From contig NZ_CALTSY010000007.1 of NCBI RefSeq assembly GCF_943908415.1, positions 1 through 62,875 on the forward strand: 62,875 nt of DNA, in the 5' to 3' direction. The notes beneath the pieces were generated by a model. The model saw nothing but the letters and a program-made list of their open reading frames with translations. It did not search any database and was not told where the DNA came from. Of this stretch, positions 41,985-51,754 are shown one piece after another; the first letter of the stretch is position 1, and each line of letters starts with the position of its first letter. The translations under genes and the position numbers were made by a program. The DNA comes from an uncultured Anaerococcus sp. GTDB taxonomy: Bacteria; Bacillota; Clostridia; Tissierellales; Peptoniphilaceae.

Positions 41985-42743
41985 ATGTTAAATTTTTTAG
42001 CTACTTTACTTGGAAACTTGATGAGGTGGATTTATGATTCACTTGCAGCAAACCAAGTAGAACCTAGTAATATAAGCTTTTATGCTATTTCAATTATTAT
42101 TATGACCTTGCTTGTTACTTTACTTACAGTACCAGTTACTATTTCCCAACAAAAACAAGCTGAAAGTACAAAGAAAATCAAGCCAAAGATGGATGAGATT
42201 CAAAAAAAATATTCCTATGATCAACAAATCATGCAACAAAAGATGCAAGAGTTATATAAGGAAGAAGGGGTCAATCCTGGATTTTCATCTTGTTTGATGA
42301 TGATTTTTCAACTTTTAATCCTATTTGCTTTATTTAGAGTTATGCGTGATACTACAACTTATGTTTTTCCAGAAGGAATAGAAGGTATTAGAAAAGACTT
42401 TTATTGGGTAAAAGACTTAACAGTACAAGATCCTTACTGGTTTGGTCTTCCACTTACCACAAGTGTATCACAATTTGGTGTTCAACTATTCTCAATGAAG
42501 ACTAATCCACAAATGGCAGAAGGCCCTATGGCTAGCATGAACAAGACATTCTTAATGATGCCTTTACTTTACTTTTTCATGTTTAGAGGTCTTCCAGCAG
42601 GTCTTCCACTTTATTACACAATGAGTTCTATTATTAGACTTATTATTATGGTAATAATGCATTTTACAATTAAAAAACCTAAACAAGTTCAAACATTCGA
42701 GGTAAAAGATGAGAAAGTCAATAATAAAGCAAGCAAAAACTAA
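41985..42743 (+). CDS. yidC: Membrane protein insertase YidC/OxaI
   Basis: This 252-residue Gram-positive-type insertase has five TM segments and the cytoplasmic hairpin QKKYSYDQQIMQQKMQELYKEEG, followed by the hydrophilic groove helices. It folds and inserts membrane proteins with or without Sec. There is no lipoprotein cysteine at the N-terminus, unlike Bacillus SpoIIIJ. GGAG precedes the start. It overlaps jag by 35 bases. Confidence 0.95.
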   Translation: MLNFLATLLGNLMRWIYDSLAANQVEPSNISFYAISIIIMTLLVTLLTVPVTISQQKQAESTKKIKPKMDEIQKKYSYDQQIMQQKMQELYKEEGVNPGFSSCLMMIFQLLILFALFRVMRDTTTYVFPEGIEGIRKDFYWVKDLTVQDPYWFGLPLTTSVSQFGVQLFSMKTNPQMAEGPMASMNKTFLMMPLLYFFMFRGLPAGLPLYYTMSSIIRLIIMVIMHFTIKKPKQVQTFEVKDEKVNNKASKN

Positions 42744-43938
42744 AGATGAGGCTATCAGACGTGCTCTAGCAGAAATTTCTAGAACTAGATCAGAGGTAGA
42801 CATAGAAATAATTAATGAAGGCTCTAGTGGATTTTTGGGATTGGGCAGCAAAGATGCTGTAGTTCGTGTAACTTATGAAGAAGATATCAATGAAGCTATC
42901 TTAGATATAGAAAACGAAATAAAAAGGGATGCCGTAGGAGGGCCTGATTTTGATCGTGAGTATAATATTGAAGATCGTAGCAATTATTATAAAGAAAAAG
43001 CCTCTGCTGACTATAATGAAGAATTTATAGAAGAAGATACAGATAATGATGATTATACTCGAGAAGGAAAAGAGTTTGAGCAAAGAATTAATGCTATTAA
43101 GAATGAAGAAAAAGAGCTTGGAAATTATGATAGGCTTCAAAAAATTGATTCTTTTGAACAAAACTCGACAGATACATTAGAAGAGCCAGAAGATTTGTCT
43201 AAAATACTAGATCAAAGAATTGATTCTATAGATCAAAGAGATATAAACAGAGAGTTTACACCAGCGGAAGAAGTTCCTAAAAAAGATAATAGTGATGATA
43301 AGTCAGTTTTATTTACTACATTTGATGAAGAAGAAGATTTAGATAATTCTAGAGACGCAAAAGAAAAAATAACTTTTGAACCTTCAGCCTCTGAAGATAG
43401 CAAACTTGCAGATGACTTTAAGGCAAATAATAAAGTTTATGATATAGCCTATGATAAGCAAAAAACAGATATAGACAAATATTATAAATCCAAAGAATTT
43501 TTAGAAGAAATTCTAAAACAAATGCATTTTGAAAATGTAAGTGTATATGGAAATCTAGAAGGATCTTGCATAAAACTTGATGCTAAAGTTGATGAAAAAG
43601 ACACAGGTATTGCCATAGGCAAGGGTGGCTCAACACTGGATGCTATCGAGTTAATAATCAGAAAATCAATAGATTCACGTGCTAATAACTTAAGAGTAAA
43701 TGTAGATATCAATAACTACAAAAAACGTCGTGATGAAAAGATAAAAGAGCTTGCAGCAGATACTGCAAGAAAAGTAGCTAAGAGCAAAAAGGCTTGGAAT
43801 CTTAAGTACATGAATTCATACGAAAGGCGCTTAGCCCACGAAGAGATAAGCAAACATCCAAATGTAGCAAGTCACTCAGAAGGTCAAGATCCTAAGAGAT
43901 ATGTAGTTGTAGACTACGTTTCTGATGAAGAAGAATAA
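42709..43938 (+). CDS. jag: RNA-binding protein Jag/KhpB (EloR)
   Basis: This 409-residue protein has an N-terminal Jag_N domain (about 1-60, with SSGFLGLGSKDAVV). A long acidic, low-complexity linker (about 65-250) follows. Then come a KH domain with IGKGGSTLDAIE and an R3H domain (MNSYERRLAHEEI). It binds RNA with KhpA and controls cell elongation. The linker is much longer than in Bacillus (about 200 residues total there). GAGG precedes the ATG, which lies inside yidC. Confidence 0.93.
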   Translation: MRKSIIKQAKTKDEAIRRALAEISRTRSEVDIEIINEGSSGFLGLGSKDAVVRVTYEEDINEAILDIENEIKRDAVGGPDFDREYNIEDRSNYYKEKASADYNEEFIEEDTDNDDYTREGKEFEQRINAIKNEEKELGNYDRLQKIDSFEQNSTDTLEEPEDLSKILDQRIDSIDQRDINREFTPAEEVPKKDNSDDKSVLFTTFDEEEDLDNSRDAKEKITFEPSASEDSKLADDFKANNKVYDIAYDKQKTDIDKYYKSKEFLEEILKQMHFENVSVYGNLEGSCIKLDAKVDEKDTGIAIGKGGSTLDAIELIIRKSIDSRANNLRVNVDINNYKKRRDEKIKELAADTARKVAKSKKAWNLKYMNSYERRLAHEEISKHPNVASHSEGQDPKRYVVVDYVSDEEE

Positions 43939-43952
43939 AACCATTATATAAG

Positions 43953-43987
43953 AGCGGATTATCCTATAATTTATAGGACTATCCGCT
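43953..43987. terminator. Bidirectional terminator
   Basis: AGCGGATTATCCTATA pairs with TATAGGACTATCCGCT. It separates the convergent jag and cdaR-like genes. Confidence 0.82.
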
Positions 43988-44010
43988 TTATTTTATTGTT
44001 TTAATATGAA

Positions 44011-45108
44011 TCAGTCAGTATTAGTAATCATAAATCCTATATAAAGCCTTATTAAATCGTTAATATTTCTTGGATTGTATCCGGTTATAGCTGCTAGCTT
44101 GTTTAATCTATATTGTATAGTGTTTTTGTGTACAAAAAGCTCGTCAGCACATTTTTTAATAGAACCATTATTTTTGACATAGGATTTTATTAGATTACTA
44201 TATAAGTCAAAGTCTTCTTCATCTATATTTGATAGAACTGTATTTCTATATTTACTTAAAGATTCCTTATCTGCTGATGTCAATAAAATTTCCAAATCAA
44301 AATTTTTGTATTCATAAAAGCAATTATTAGAACCTAAAAGTTTGCTCCATTTCAAAGCTATATTAGCTTCCTTGTACATTTCTCTTGATAATTCTATATC
44401 TTTAAATGGTTCACTTATGCCAAATTTAATATCATATGCTGTTAAAATATTTATGTCATAGATTACTTTATCTAACTGTTTATAGAATATATCTAAATCT
44501 ACATTAAAGCTATATATTACTATTTCATTAAAAAAGACTGCATAAATACAATTTTTGCTATAAAGGTACTTGTTGAAGATTTCGTAGATTTCATCAGTAT
44601 ATTCTATAGAAATATGAGAATTTTCATTCTTCCCTACAGCTAAAATCATCGAATCTTGAAATTTATCTGAAAAATCTATTCCAAGTTCAGAATTATTATT
44701 ATGGATTAATCCTTCTATGTAGTATTTTATACCTTCTCTGTTTTTTGTCTCTATAGATTGATTATAATTTTCTTTTATTAAGATTTCGGTCATTTTTTTA
44801 ATAATAGAGCTGTATTTAATGATCTCTGGACCTCTACCTGTTATACCTATTGCACCTATTACTTCACTTTTGAATACTACAGGCATGTTTATTCCCGGCC
44901 TCGATCCTTTATAAGTATGGTTATCTTTTACAATTACTTCTCTATTTTCATTTACGCATCTAAAACCTGCTTGATGAAAAGTTGATATCCTACTTTTATC
45001 AGTTGAATATATTATTATTCCTCTTGTATCTATAAAGTTCATATCTTCATTAATAATAGTCTGAATTTCATCTACTATTGCTTTAGCTATTGCTCCACTT
45101 ATAACCAT
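44011..45108 (-). CDS. cdaR: CdaR-family (sugar diacid) transcriptional activator
   Basis: This 365-residue protein has an N-terminal sugar-diacid recognition domain (IAKAIVDEIQTII, then GFRCVNENREV and VVFKSEVIGAIGITG). A central GGDEF-like domain follows, then a C-terminal PucR-type helix-turn-helix (IKKCADELFVHKNTIQYRL). It is transcribed away from glycerate kinase and a GntP permease. CdaR proteins activate exactly such genes in response to glycerate or sugar diacids, so this is the likely local activator. Confidence 0.85.
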   Translation of the reverse strand: MVISGAIAKAIVDEIQTIINEDMNFIDTRGIIIYSTDKSRISTFHQAGFRCVNENREVIVKDNHTYKGSRPGINMPVVFKSEVIGAIGITGRGPEIIKYSSIIKKMTEILIKENYNQSIETKNREGIKYYIEGLIHNNNSELGIDFSDKFQDSMILAVGKNENSHISIEYTDEIYEIFNKYLYSKNCIYAVFFNEIVIYSFNVDLDIFYKQLDKVIYDINILTAYDIKFGISEPFKDIELSREMYKEANIALKWSKLLGSNNCFYEYKNFDLEILLTSADKESLSKYRNTVLSNIDEEDFDLYSNLIKSYVKNNGSIKKCADELFVHKNTIQYRLNKLAAITGYNPRNINDLIRLYIGFMITNTD

Positions 45109-45214
45109 TATGTCTCCTATAATAAATAATTCTTTATTTATACATATATTTTTATTATATAAGACATTATACTTTTTTAAATTATTATATATAATTTATA
45201 TAAGGAGGTAGAGT

Positions 45215-46354
45215 ATGAAAGTATTGGTTATGTTAGATTCTTTTAAAGGGAGTCTGTCATCAATTGAGTCAGGTATGATAGTAAAGAATGTCTTGGAAAA
45301 AAGAAAAACTAACTATGAAGTAGAAGTTTTACCGATCGCTGATGGTGGAGAAGGAACTGTTGAATCTTTTGTAGGACTTTCTGATATAGAAGAGGTTAAA
45401 GTCAAGGTAAATAATCCTTTATTTGAAAGTCATATAGCAAGATATGCTTATTCTAAAAAAGATAATTTGGCTATAATGGAAATGAGTGAAGCAAGCGGAC
45501 TTACACTTATTAAAGATAGACTTTCTCCTATGAATGCTAGTACATATGGAGTTGGTGAAATGATTCTAGATGCCTTGGATAAGGGAGCCAGTAACTTCAT
45601 TATCGGCATAGGAGGATCAGCTACTAACGATGGTGGCATAGGTATGCTATCAGCTCTAGGATATCAATTTTTGGATAAAGATGATAAAGAAATAAATCCG
45701 GGAATTGGAGGAGTTTATGATTTAATAAGAATAGATGATAGCAATATAGATCCTAGATTAAAGGACGCTAAATTTAATATAGCATGTGATGTTGATAACC
45801 CACTAAATGGTACAAATGGTTCAGCCCATGTTTACGGACCACAAAAAGGTGCTACTCCAGAACAAGTTGAAATTATAGATGAGCTACTTTTAAAATATCA
45901 TAATATTAGCAAACAATATATAGAATCTGCTGATAATACAATAAAAGGTGTAGGTGCTGCAGGAGGATTGGGTTATGGATTTAAGACTTATTTAGATGCG
46001 AACTTAACTCCAGGAATTGACTTGATATTAGATTTTATAAATGCAGAAGAGCATATAAAAGATGCTGACCTAGTTATAACAGGAGAAGGCAAGATAGATT
46101 TTCAAACATCTATGGGTAAGGCTCCTGTTGGTGTAGCAAGGCTAGCTAAAAAATATGATAAACCAGTTGTAGCTTTTGCTGGAATTGTAGATAATGATGC
46201 TATTGCTGTAAATGATGAAGGAATCGATGCATTTTTTCCTATAATAGATAAATTAACCAGTGTTGATGAAGCTATGAGTATAGAAAAAAGCAAGGAGAAT
46301 TTAGAAAGAAGTGTTTCACAAGTATTTAATCTTATAGAAATGTGGAGGAAATAA
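45215..46354 (+). CDS. glxK: Glycerate 2-kinase
   Basis: This 379-residue glycerate kinase type 1 begins with LDSFKGSLSS and contains IADGGEGTVE, GIGGSATNDGGIGMLSALG and ITGEGKIDFQT. It phosphorylates D-glycerate to 2-phosphoglycerate, feeding glycolysis. AAGGAGG precedes the start. The region upstream has no consensus -35, consistent with dependence on the divergent CdaR activator. Confidence 0.94.
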   Translation: MKVLVMLDSFKGSLSSIESGMIVKNVLEKRKTNYEVEVLPIADGGEGTVESFVGLSDIEEVKVKVNNPLFESHIARYAYSKKDNLAIMEMSEASGLTLIKDRLSPMNASTYGVGEMILDALDKGASNFIIGIGGSATNDGGIGMLSALGYQFLDKDDKEINPGIGGVYDLIRIDDSNIDPRLKDAKFNIACDVDNPLNGTNGSAHVYGPQKGATPEQVEIIDELLLKYHNISKQYIESADNTIKGVGAAGGLGYGFKTYLDANLTPGIDLILDFINAEEHIKDADLVITGEGKIDFQTSMGKAPVGVARLAKKYDKPVVAFAGIVDNDAIAVNDEGIDAFFPIIDKLTSVDEAMSIEKSKENLERSVSQVFNLIEMWRK

Positions 46355-47625
46355 TGGAAGGTGTAGAATTTAGCACTTTAGGTGCAATATTAGGATTAAT
46401 AATAGCAATTATACTTATAATTAAAAACTTTCACTCCACCTATTCCCTAATTCTAGGGGCTTTAATAGGTGGGATAATAGGTGGAGGAGGACTTAGCGGT
46501 ACTGTTACAGCCATGATTGAAGGATCTGCGGGTATGATGAGTTCGGTTTTAAGGATAATGACAAGTGGTATTCTTGCAGGATGCTTAGTAAAAACTGGCG
46601 CAGCTGAAAAAATTGCAGATACAATTGTAAATAAACTTGGAGAGAAAAATGCTTTGATTTCTATAGCTATTTCTACTACAATAATATGTGCTGTAGGTGT
46701 TTTTATAGATATATCAGTAATAACAACAGCTCCTATTGCTCTAGCAGTAGCTAGAAGAACTAAAATGAGCAAATCTTCTGCTTTACTTGCGATGATTGGA
46801 GGAGGAAAAGCAGGAAACATCATAAGTCCAAACCCAAATACTATAGCTACAAGTGAAGCTTTTGGACTAAATCTTAACTCGCTTATGGGAGCCAATATTA
46901 TTCCTGCAATTGTAGCTTTAATAGTCACTATAATTTTATCAAAAGCTATGAATAAAAAATTTAAGGATACTGTTACTGATAATGATATCGATGTACTTGA
47001 TAGCGGTTCAAGTAATCTTCCAAGGTTTGCAAGCGCTATTGCAGGACCTATAACTGTAGTAATTCTACTTGCACTAAGACCATTGTTTGATATTGTTATT
47101 GATCCACTAGTTGCATTACCACTAGGTGGTATAATTTGCTTACTTGCTTGTGGGGAAATAAAAAATATTAGTGAATATTCTGCTTATGGATTTTCCAAGG
47201 TTATAGGAGTTTGTGCATTATTAATAGGTACAGGAACCTTATCAGGTATAATATCAAATTCACATTTACAAACAGATATGGTTAATTTGATAGAAACTTT
47301 AAATCTGAAACCATTTGTACTAGCACCTATATCTGGTCTTTTAATGGCAGCGGCAACTGCTTCTACCACAGCAGGAGCAACTATAGCCTCAAAGACCTTT
47401 GCTGATACTCTAATAAGCGCTAATGTAAATAGCTTAAATGCTGCTGCAATGGTACATGCAGGAGCTACAATTTTAGACTCTCTACCTCATGGTTCATTCT
47501 TCCATGCAACAGGTGGTAGTGTAAAGATGGCAATAAAAGATAGGTTAAAACTTATTCCATATGAAGCAATAGTTGGATTAAGCTCTACTATTACAGCTAT
47601 CATAATATATTTAATTCGATTTTAA
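46354..47625 (+). CDS. GntP-family gluconate/glycerate permease
   Basis: The protein is 423 residues from the ATG that overlaps the kinase stop (TAATG); GTG at 46342 is a poorer choice because GGAGG fits the ATG. About twelve TM segments and GntP motifs are seen (GGGKAGNIISPNPNT, TASTTAGATIASKTF, DSLPHGSFFH). It imports gluconate or glycerate with protons. Coupling to glycerate kinase points to glycerate as substrate. Confidence 0.88.
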   Translation: MEGVEFSTLGAILGLIIAIILIIKNFHSTYSLILGALIGGIIGGGGLSGTVTAMIEGSAGMMSSVLRIMTSGILAGCLVKTGAAEKIADTIVNKLGEKNALISIAISTTIICAVGVFIDISVITTAPIALAVARRTKMSKSSALLAMIGGGKAGNIISPNPNTIATSEAFGLNLNSLMGANIIPAIVALIVTIILSKAMNKKFKDTVTDNDIDVLDSGSSNLPRFASAIAGPITVVILLALRPLFDIVIDPLVALPLGGIICLLACGEIKNISEYSAYGFSKVIGVCALLIGTGTLSGIISNSHLQTDMVNLIETLNLKPFVLAPISGLLMAAATASTTAGATIASKTFADTLISANVNSLNAAAMVHAGATILDSLPHGSFFHATGGSVKMAIKDRLKLIPYEAIVGLSSTITAIIIYLIRF

Positions 47626-47668
47626 TAAAAAATTATAAATAATTTCTTTATATTTATAAAGCTAGCAA

Positions 47669-47706
47669 AACACCAACTTTAGTTAACTAACTAGAGCTGG
47701 TGTTTT
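47669..47706 (+). terminator. Terminator of the glycerate operon
   Basis: AACACCA and TGGTGTT form the outer stem, TTTAGTT and AACTAGA the inner one; five T follow. Confidence 0.85.
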
Positions 47707-47756
47707 TCATCTAAAATATTTCAATCATTAGAATATACTTATAAAAATGATTTCCT

Positions 47757-47845
47757 AAAAGTTATACTTTAAAAATTGTTATAAATACAATAACTTTTAA
47801 AGTGCTTTATAGATAATTGACAAAACTAGGAAAAAGTTTTAATAT
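47757..47845 (+). promoter_or_regulatory. Promoter and inverted repeat before the formate operon
   Basis: TTGACA (47817-47822), a 17-base spacer and TAATAT (47840-47845) make a good promoter about 70 bases before the formate channel gene. Upstream, AAAAGTTAT (47757-47765) and ATAACTTTT (47790-47798) form an inverted repeat that may bind a regulator. Confidence 0.6.
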
Positions 47846-47915
47846 AAAAGCATATAATCATACAAATTAATTGATAAATTTATGATTTATAAAATTTTGT
47901 ATTAAGGAGGGACTT

Positions 47916-48767
47916 ATGCAACAAATTTTAAGTCCAGATCAAATTTTAGATAAGCTTAGTGATACATATGTTCTTAAAGCAAGAGCTAGTAGCAAAAAAT
48001 TACTAATACTTTCTTTTTTAGCAGGAGCTTTTATTGCCTTTGCTGCTCAAGGATCAACTTTTGCATCTTTTAATTTACTTGCAAATGCTGAGACTTTAGG
48101 TCTTGGAAAATTAATTCAAGGGCTTATATTTACTCCAGGTCTTATTTTTGTATTAATAGCTGGAGCAGAGCTTTTTACTGGCAATAGCTTGATGATTGTT
48201 TCAGTATTGGACAAAAAGCTTAGTATCAAGGAGTTACTTAGGGCTTGGGGCATAGTTTATTTAGGTAATTTTTTAGGATCAGTATTTGTAGCTTTGATTC
48301 TTTTAAAATCAGGCCAATGGAATAGTGCGGATTCTATGCTAGGAGCAAGAGTTATACTAATAGCAAATTCAAAGATCGGTCTAAGCTTTTCACAAGCCTT
48401 ATTATTAGGTGTTCTATGCAATTGGCTAGTATGCCTTGCTGTATGGATGTCTTTTGGATCTGATTCTCAAGTGGGCAAGATGCTATCAGCCTTTTTCCCA
48501 GTAATGCTATTTGTTGTTTCAGGCTTTGAGCATAGCATAGCAAATATGTATTACATACCAGCTGGAATTCTTGCAAAGACTGTACGAGAATATCTAGCAG
48601 CTAGTGGATTAAGTGAGGCGGCTCTTAGTGGTCTAAATTGGACTAGCTTTTTTACTAAAAACCTAATACCTGTTACTCTTGGTAATATAATAGGTGGTGG
48701 AATATTTGTAGGTCTAGCTTATTGGTTAGCATTTAGGAAAAGAAGGAATATAAATGAAGACAATTAA
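47916..48767 (+). CDS. Formate/nitrite channel (FocA/NirC family)
   Basis: This 283-residue protein has six TM segments and FNT family motifs such as AFIAFAAQGS, FTPGLIFVLIAGAELFTGN and GFEHSIANMYYIPAG, whose histidine gates the pore. It moves formate, or related anions, across the membrane. AAGGAGG precedes the ATG. It overlaps the NuoE-like gene by 14 bases, so the operon carries channel and formate dehydrogenase together. Confidence 0.92.
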   Translation: MQQILSPDQILDKLSDTYVLKARASSKKLLILSFLAGAFIAFAAQGSTFASFNLLANAETLGLGKLIQGLIFTPGLIFVLIAGAELFTGNSLMIVSVLDKKLSIKELLRAWGIVYLGNFLGSVFVALILLKSGQWNSADSMLGARVILIANSKIGLSFSQALLLGVLCNWLVCLAVWMSFGSDSQVGKMLSAFFPVMLFVVSGFEHSIANMYYIPAGILAKTVREYLAASGLSEAALSGLNWTSFFTKNLIPVTLGNIIGGGIFVGLAYWLAFRKRRNINEDN

Positions 48768-49254
48768 AGGAAATTTTAAATTTGATAAACAAGCAAACAA
48801 AGAGAAGATAGATGAATTTAAGGACTTTATTGATAAGAATAAGGATAGAAAGGGTCCTTTGATGCCAATTTTACAAGAGGCACAGAATACATTTGGTTAT
48901 TTACCAGATGAGATTATGACTCTTATTTCAAATAAATTGAATATAGCTCTTTCTGAAGTTTATGGGGTGGCTACCTTTTATTCACAATTTACCTTTATAC
49001 CAAAAGGTGAAACTGATATTCATATATGTCTTGGAACAGCTTGTTATGTTAAGGGGGCAGCGGATATATTAAATGAATTTGAAGATAGTTTAGGTATAAA
49101 AAAGGGAGAGACTACTCCTGATGGTAAATTTTCTATATCTGAAACAAGGTGCCTAGGAAATTGCGGTGCTGCTCCAGTAGTAGAAATTAATGGAGAGCAG
49201 GTAGAGAAATTTAGTAAAGAAGATCTTAAAAAAGTTTTGGAAAATAATAAGTAG
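48754..49254 (+). CDS. NuoE-like [2Fe-2S] thioredoxin-fold subunit
   Basis: This 166-residue protein of the NuoE/HndA/HydC family has four cluster cysteines, in CLGTACYVKGA and TRCLGNCGAAP. It passes electrons between the NADH/FMN subunit and the rest of the complex. It stands directly before the NuoF-like gene (8-base gap). Confidence 0.92.
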   Translation: MKTIKGNFKFDKQANKEKIDEFKDFIDKNKDRKGPLMPILQEAQNTFGYLPDEIMTLISNKLNIALSEVYGVATFYSQFTFIPKGETDIHICLGTACYVKGAADILNEFEDSLGIKKGETTPDGKFSISETRCLGNCGAAPVVEINGEQVEKFSKEDLKKVLENNK

Positions 49255-49262
49255 GTGAATAC

Positions 49263-50801
49263 ATGATTAGTTTGGATTATCTTAAGGATATTAGAGAAAA
49301 TAAAGATATTTCCCATCCGGAAAATCTAGAGCCAACAGATGACATACAAGTAAAAATAGCTCTTAGAAATTGTGGAGCAATAGATCCTAAAAATATTGAT
49401 GAGTACATAGCAAGAGATGGATATTTTGCCTTACATAAAGCCCTATCAGAGATGGATAGGAAAGAAATAATTGATATAATAACTGAATCAAATCTTAGGG
49501 GAAGAGGTGGAGCAGGATTTCCAACAGGTGTTAAATGGCAGACAGCTTATGATTATGATGTTGATAAAAAATATATTATATGCAATGCCGATGAGGGAGA
49601 CCCAGGTGCCTATATGGATAGGTCTATCCTTGAAAATGACCCACATTCGGTTTTGGAAGCTATGGTTATAGCTGGCCTTGCTATAGGAAGTGATGAAGGA
49701 TTTATATATGTAAGGGCAGAGTATCCCAAGGCTGTAGAGAGCTTAAAGTATGCTATAAGTCAGGCAGAAGAAAAAGGTTTTCTTGGTAAAAACATAATGG
49801 ATTCAGGTTTTGATTTCACTATAGAGCTTAGACTTGGATCTGGTGCATTTGTATGTGGTGAGTCTACAGCCTTGATGGAATCTATTGAAGGAAAAAGAGG
49901 TATGCCAAGGGTTAAGATCCACCGCACAGCTTTTAAAGGATTATGGCAAAAACCCACTGTTATAAACAATGTAGAGACTCTTGCAAATGTAGGACAGATA
50001 ATTTTAAGGGGATCTGATTGGTATAGAAGCATTGGAACTGAAAAATCTCCAGGAACAAAAGTGTTCTCTTTGGTAGGCGATATTAAAAATAGTGGCCTTA
50101 TAGAAGTTCCTATGGGTACAACTCTTAGGCAAATCATTTATGATCTAGGTGGAGGTATAGAAGGGGATAAAGAACTTAAGGCTGTACAAACTGGTGGTCC
50201 ATCTGGCGGATGTATACCAGCAAAGTATTTGGATTCATCAGTAGATTATGAAACTCTAAAGGAACTTAACTCTATAATGGGCTCAGGTGGAATGGTGGTA
50301 ATGGATGAAAATACTTGCATGGTAGATATAGCAAGATTTTTCTTAGACTTTACTTGTGATGAGTCTTGTGGAAAGTGTGTGCCTTGTAGAGAAGGTACAA
50401 AGAGAATTTTAGAAATACTTGAAAGAATAGTAGCAGGCGAAGGTAAGGATGGGGATATAGAAAGACTTGAAGAGCTTAGCGAATTAGTAACTGAAACATC
50501 CTTGTGTGGTTTAGGCAAGTCTGCAGCTTTCCCAGTAATTTCAACTTTAAAATATTATAGAGACGAATACATCGATCATATAGAAAATAAACATTGCACT
50601 GCTGGAACTTGTAAGGCTTTATTAAGCTATAAAATTGCTGATAACTGTATAGGTTGTGGTACTTGCAAGAGAAATTGTCCAGTATCTTGTATAAGTGGAC
50701 AAGCAAAAGAAAAGCATGTGATAGATCAAAGTAAATGTATAAAATGTGGTACATGCTATGATCTTTGCCCTGTTAAACCAAAAGCTGTAGTTAAAGGGTG
50801 A
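49263..50801 (+). CDS. NuoF-like NAD(H)/FMN subunit with two ferredoxin clusters
   Basis: This 512-residue protein has the NuoF core. Motifs are RGRGGAGFPTGVKW (NAD and FMN loop), NADEGDPGAYMDR and the SLBB domain; the 4Fe-4S motif is ESCGKCVPCREGT, with a distant cysteine in TSLCGLG. A C-terminal domain adds two 4Fe-4S clusters (CIGCGTCKRNCP and CIKCGTCYDLCP). Compared with the HydB/HndC type it lacks the N-terminal thioredoxin-like domain. It would couple formate oxidation to NAD and, with the extra ferredoxin centres, possibly ferredoxin. Confidence 0.92.
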   Translation: MISLDYLKDIRENKDISHPENLEPTDDIQVKIALRNCGAIDPKNIDEYIARDGYFALHKALSEMDRKEIIDIITESNLRGRGGAGFPTGVKWQTAYDYDVDKKYIICNADEGDPGAYMDRSILENDPHSVLEAMVIAGLAIGSDEGFIYVRAEYPKAVESLKYAISQAEEKGFLGKNIMDSGFDFTIELRLGSGAFVCGESTALMESIEGKRGMPRVKIHRTAFKGLWQKPTVINNVETLANVGQIILRGSDWYRSIGTEKSPGTKVFSLVGDIKNSGLIEVPMGTTLRQIIYDLGGGIEGDKELKAVQTGGPSGGCIPAKYLDSSVDYETLKELNSIMGSGGMVVMDENTCMVDIARFFLDFTCDESCGKCVPCREGTKRILEILERIVAGEGKDGDIERLEELSELVTETSLCGLGKSAAFPVISTLKYYRDEYIDHIENKHCTAGTCKALLSYKIADNCIGCGTCKRNCPVSCISGQAKEKHVIDQSKCIKCGTCYDLCPVKPKAVVKG

Positions 50802-50805
50802 CCTT

Positions 50806-51753
50806 ATGAATGATATTACAATAACAATAGATGGAAAAGAAATAAAAACTGAAAAAGATAGATTTATTTTAGAAGTGGCTAGAGAAAATGGCATAGAAAT
50901 TCCAGCAATATGCTATGATCCAAATCTTAAACAATTTGGAGGATGCAGGCTTTGCATAGTAGAGATTACTAACAGAGGTAGAACTAAGATAGATACTGCT
51001 TGTTCAACTAGAATCTCTGATGGCATGGATATTAGAACTTCTAGTGAACAGTTAATAGAAAAAAGAAAAAGTATATTACAGCTTTTGCTAGATTCTCATC
51101 CAAATGATTGTTTAACTTGTCAAAAGGCAGGCGAATGCCTCTTGCAGAAATATGCTTACGAATATGATGTAAAGTTTAGAGATCATCAAGGCGAGAAGAG
51201 AGAAAAAACATATGATCTATCCAGTCCCTACATAATAAAAGATAATGCAAAATGCATACTTTGCGGAAAATGCGTTCAGATTTGTGGGCAGATAGAAGAA
51301 AGATCTATATTAAGTTTTGCAGATAGGGGATATGATGCATACATAGCATGTGATTTGGGCGAAGATTTTGCACATTCCTATTGTATCTCTTGTAATAGAT
51401 GTGTTTCAGTTTGTCCAGTAGGAGCTCTTATTGATAGGAGACAAGCAGGTAAGATTAGAAGCTTTGAAAGTGATAAAAAGACGGTAAAATGCAAAGTTTG
51501 TGAATTTGGTTGTAATTTTGAAATACATTCAAAGGATGGAGAAAATATAGCAGTTACAGCAAAAAGGCCTAGTCAAGGAAGACCACTATGTCTAAAGGGT
51601 AGGATGATGACTGAACTCATGTACTTAGATAATCCTGACACTCCGTATATGAAGGGTGCAGGAGAATTTAATGAAAGTGACTGGTTGACAGTAACTGGAT
51701 TTAAAAATGTAGTTAAAAAAATTGAAAATCTAGATAGCAAAGAAGGTGAATAA
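50806..51753 (+). CDS. Truncated FdhA paralog: iron-sulfur N-terminal module only
   Basis: This 315-residue protein repeats the first third of the FdhA encoded next. The modules are a 2Fe-2S ferredoxin (GGCRLCIVEI), a His-ligated cluster motif (HPNDCLTCQKAGEC), two 4Fe-4S motifs (CILCGKCVQIC and CISCNRCVSVCP) and a partial molybdopterin-type cluster domain (CKVCEFGC, with LCLKGR). It stops before any pterin-binding or catalytic domain. It ends at a normal stop with a good downstream ribosome site, so it looks like a working electron-wire subunit, not a broken gene. Confidence 0.85.
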   Translation: MNDITITIDGKEIKTEKDRFILEVARENGIEIPAICYDPNLKQFGGCRLCIVEITNRGRTKIDTACSTRISDGMDIRTSSEQLIEKRKSILQLLLDSHPNDCLTCQKAGECLLQKYAYEYDVKFRDHQGEKREKTYDLSSPYIIKDNAKCILCGKCVQICGQIEERSILSFADRGYDAYIACDLGEDFAHSYCISCNRCVSVCPVGALIDRRQAGKIRSFESDKKTVKCKVCEFGCNFEIHSKDGENIAVTAKRPSQGRPLCLKGRMMTELMYLDNPDTPYMKGAGEFNESDWLTVTGFKNVVKKIENLDSKEGE

Positions 51754-51754
51754 G

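Noticed and set aside
47707..47915. Molybdenum/tungsten cofactor riboswitch upstream of the formate operon
   Set aside because: The leader after the predicted promoter is only about 70 bases and AT-rich; no multi-stem structure typical of that riboswitch was recognised.
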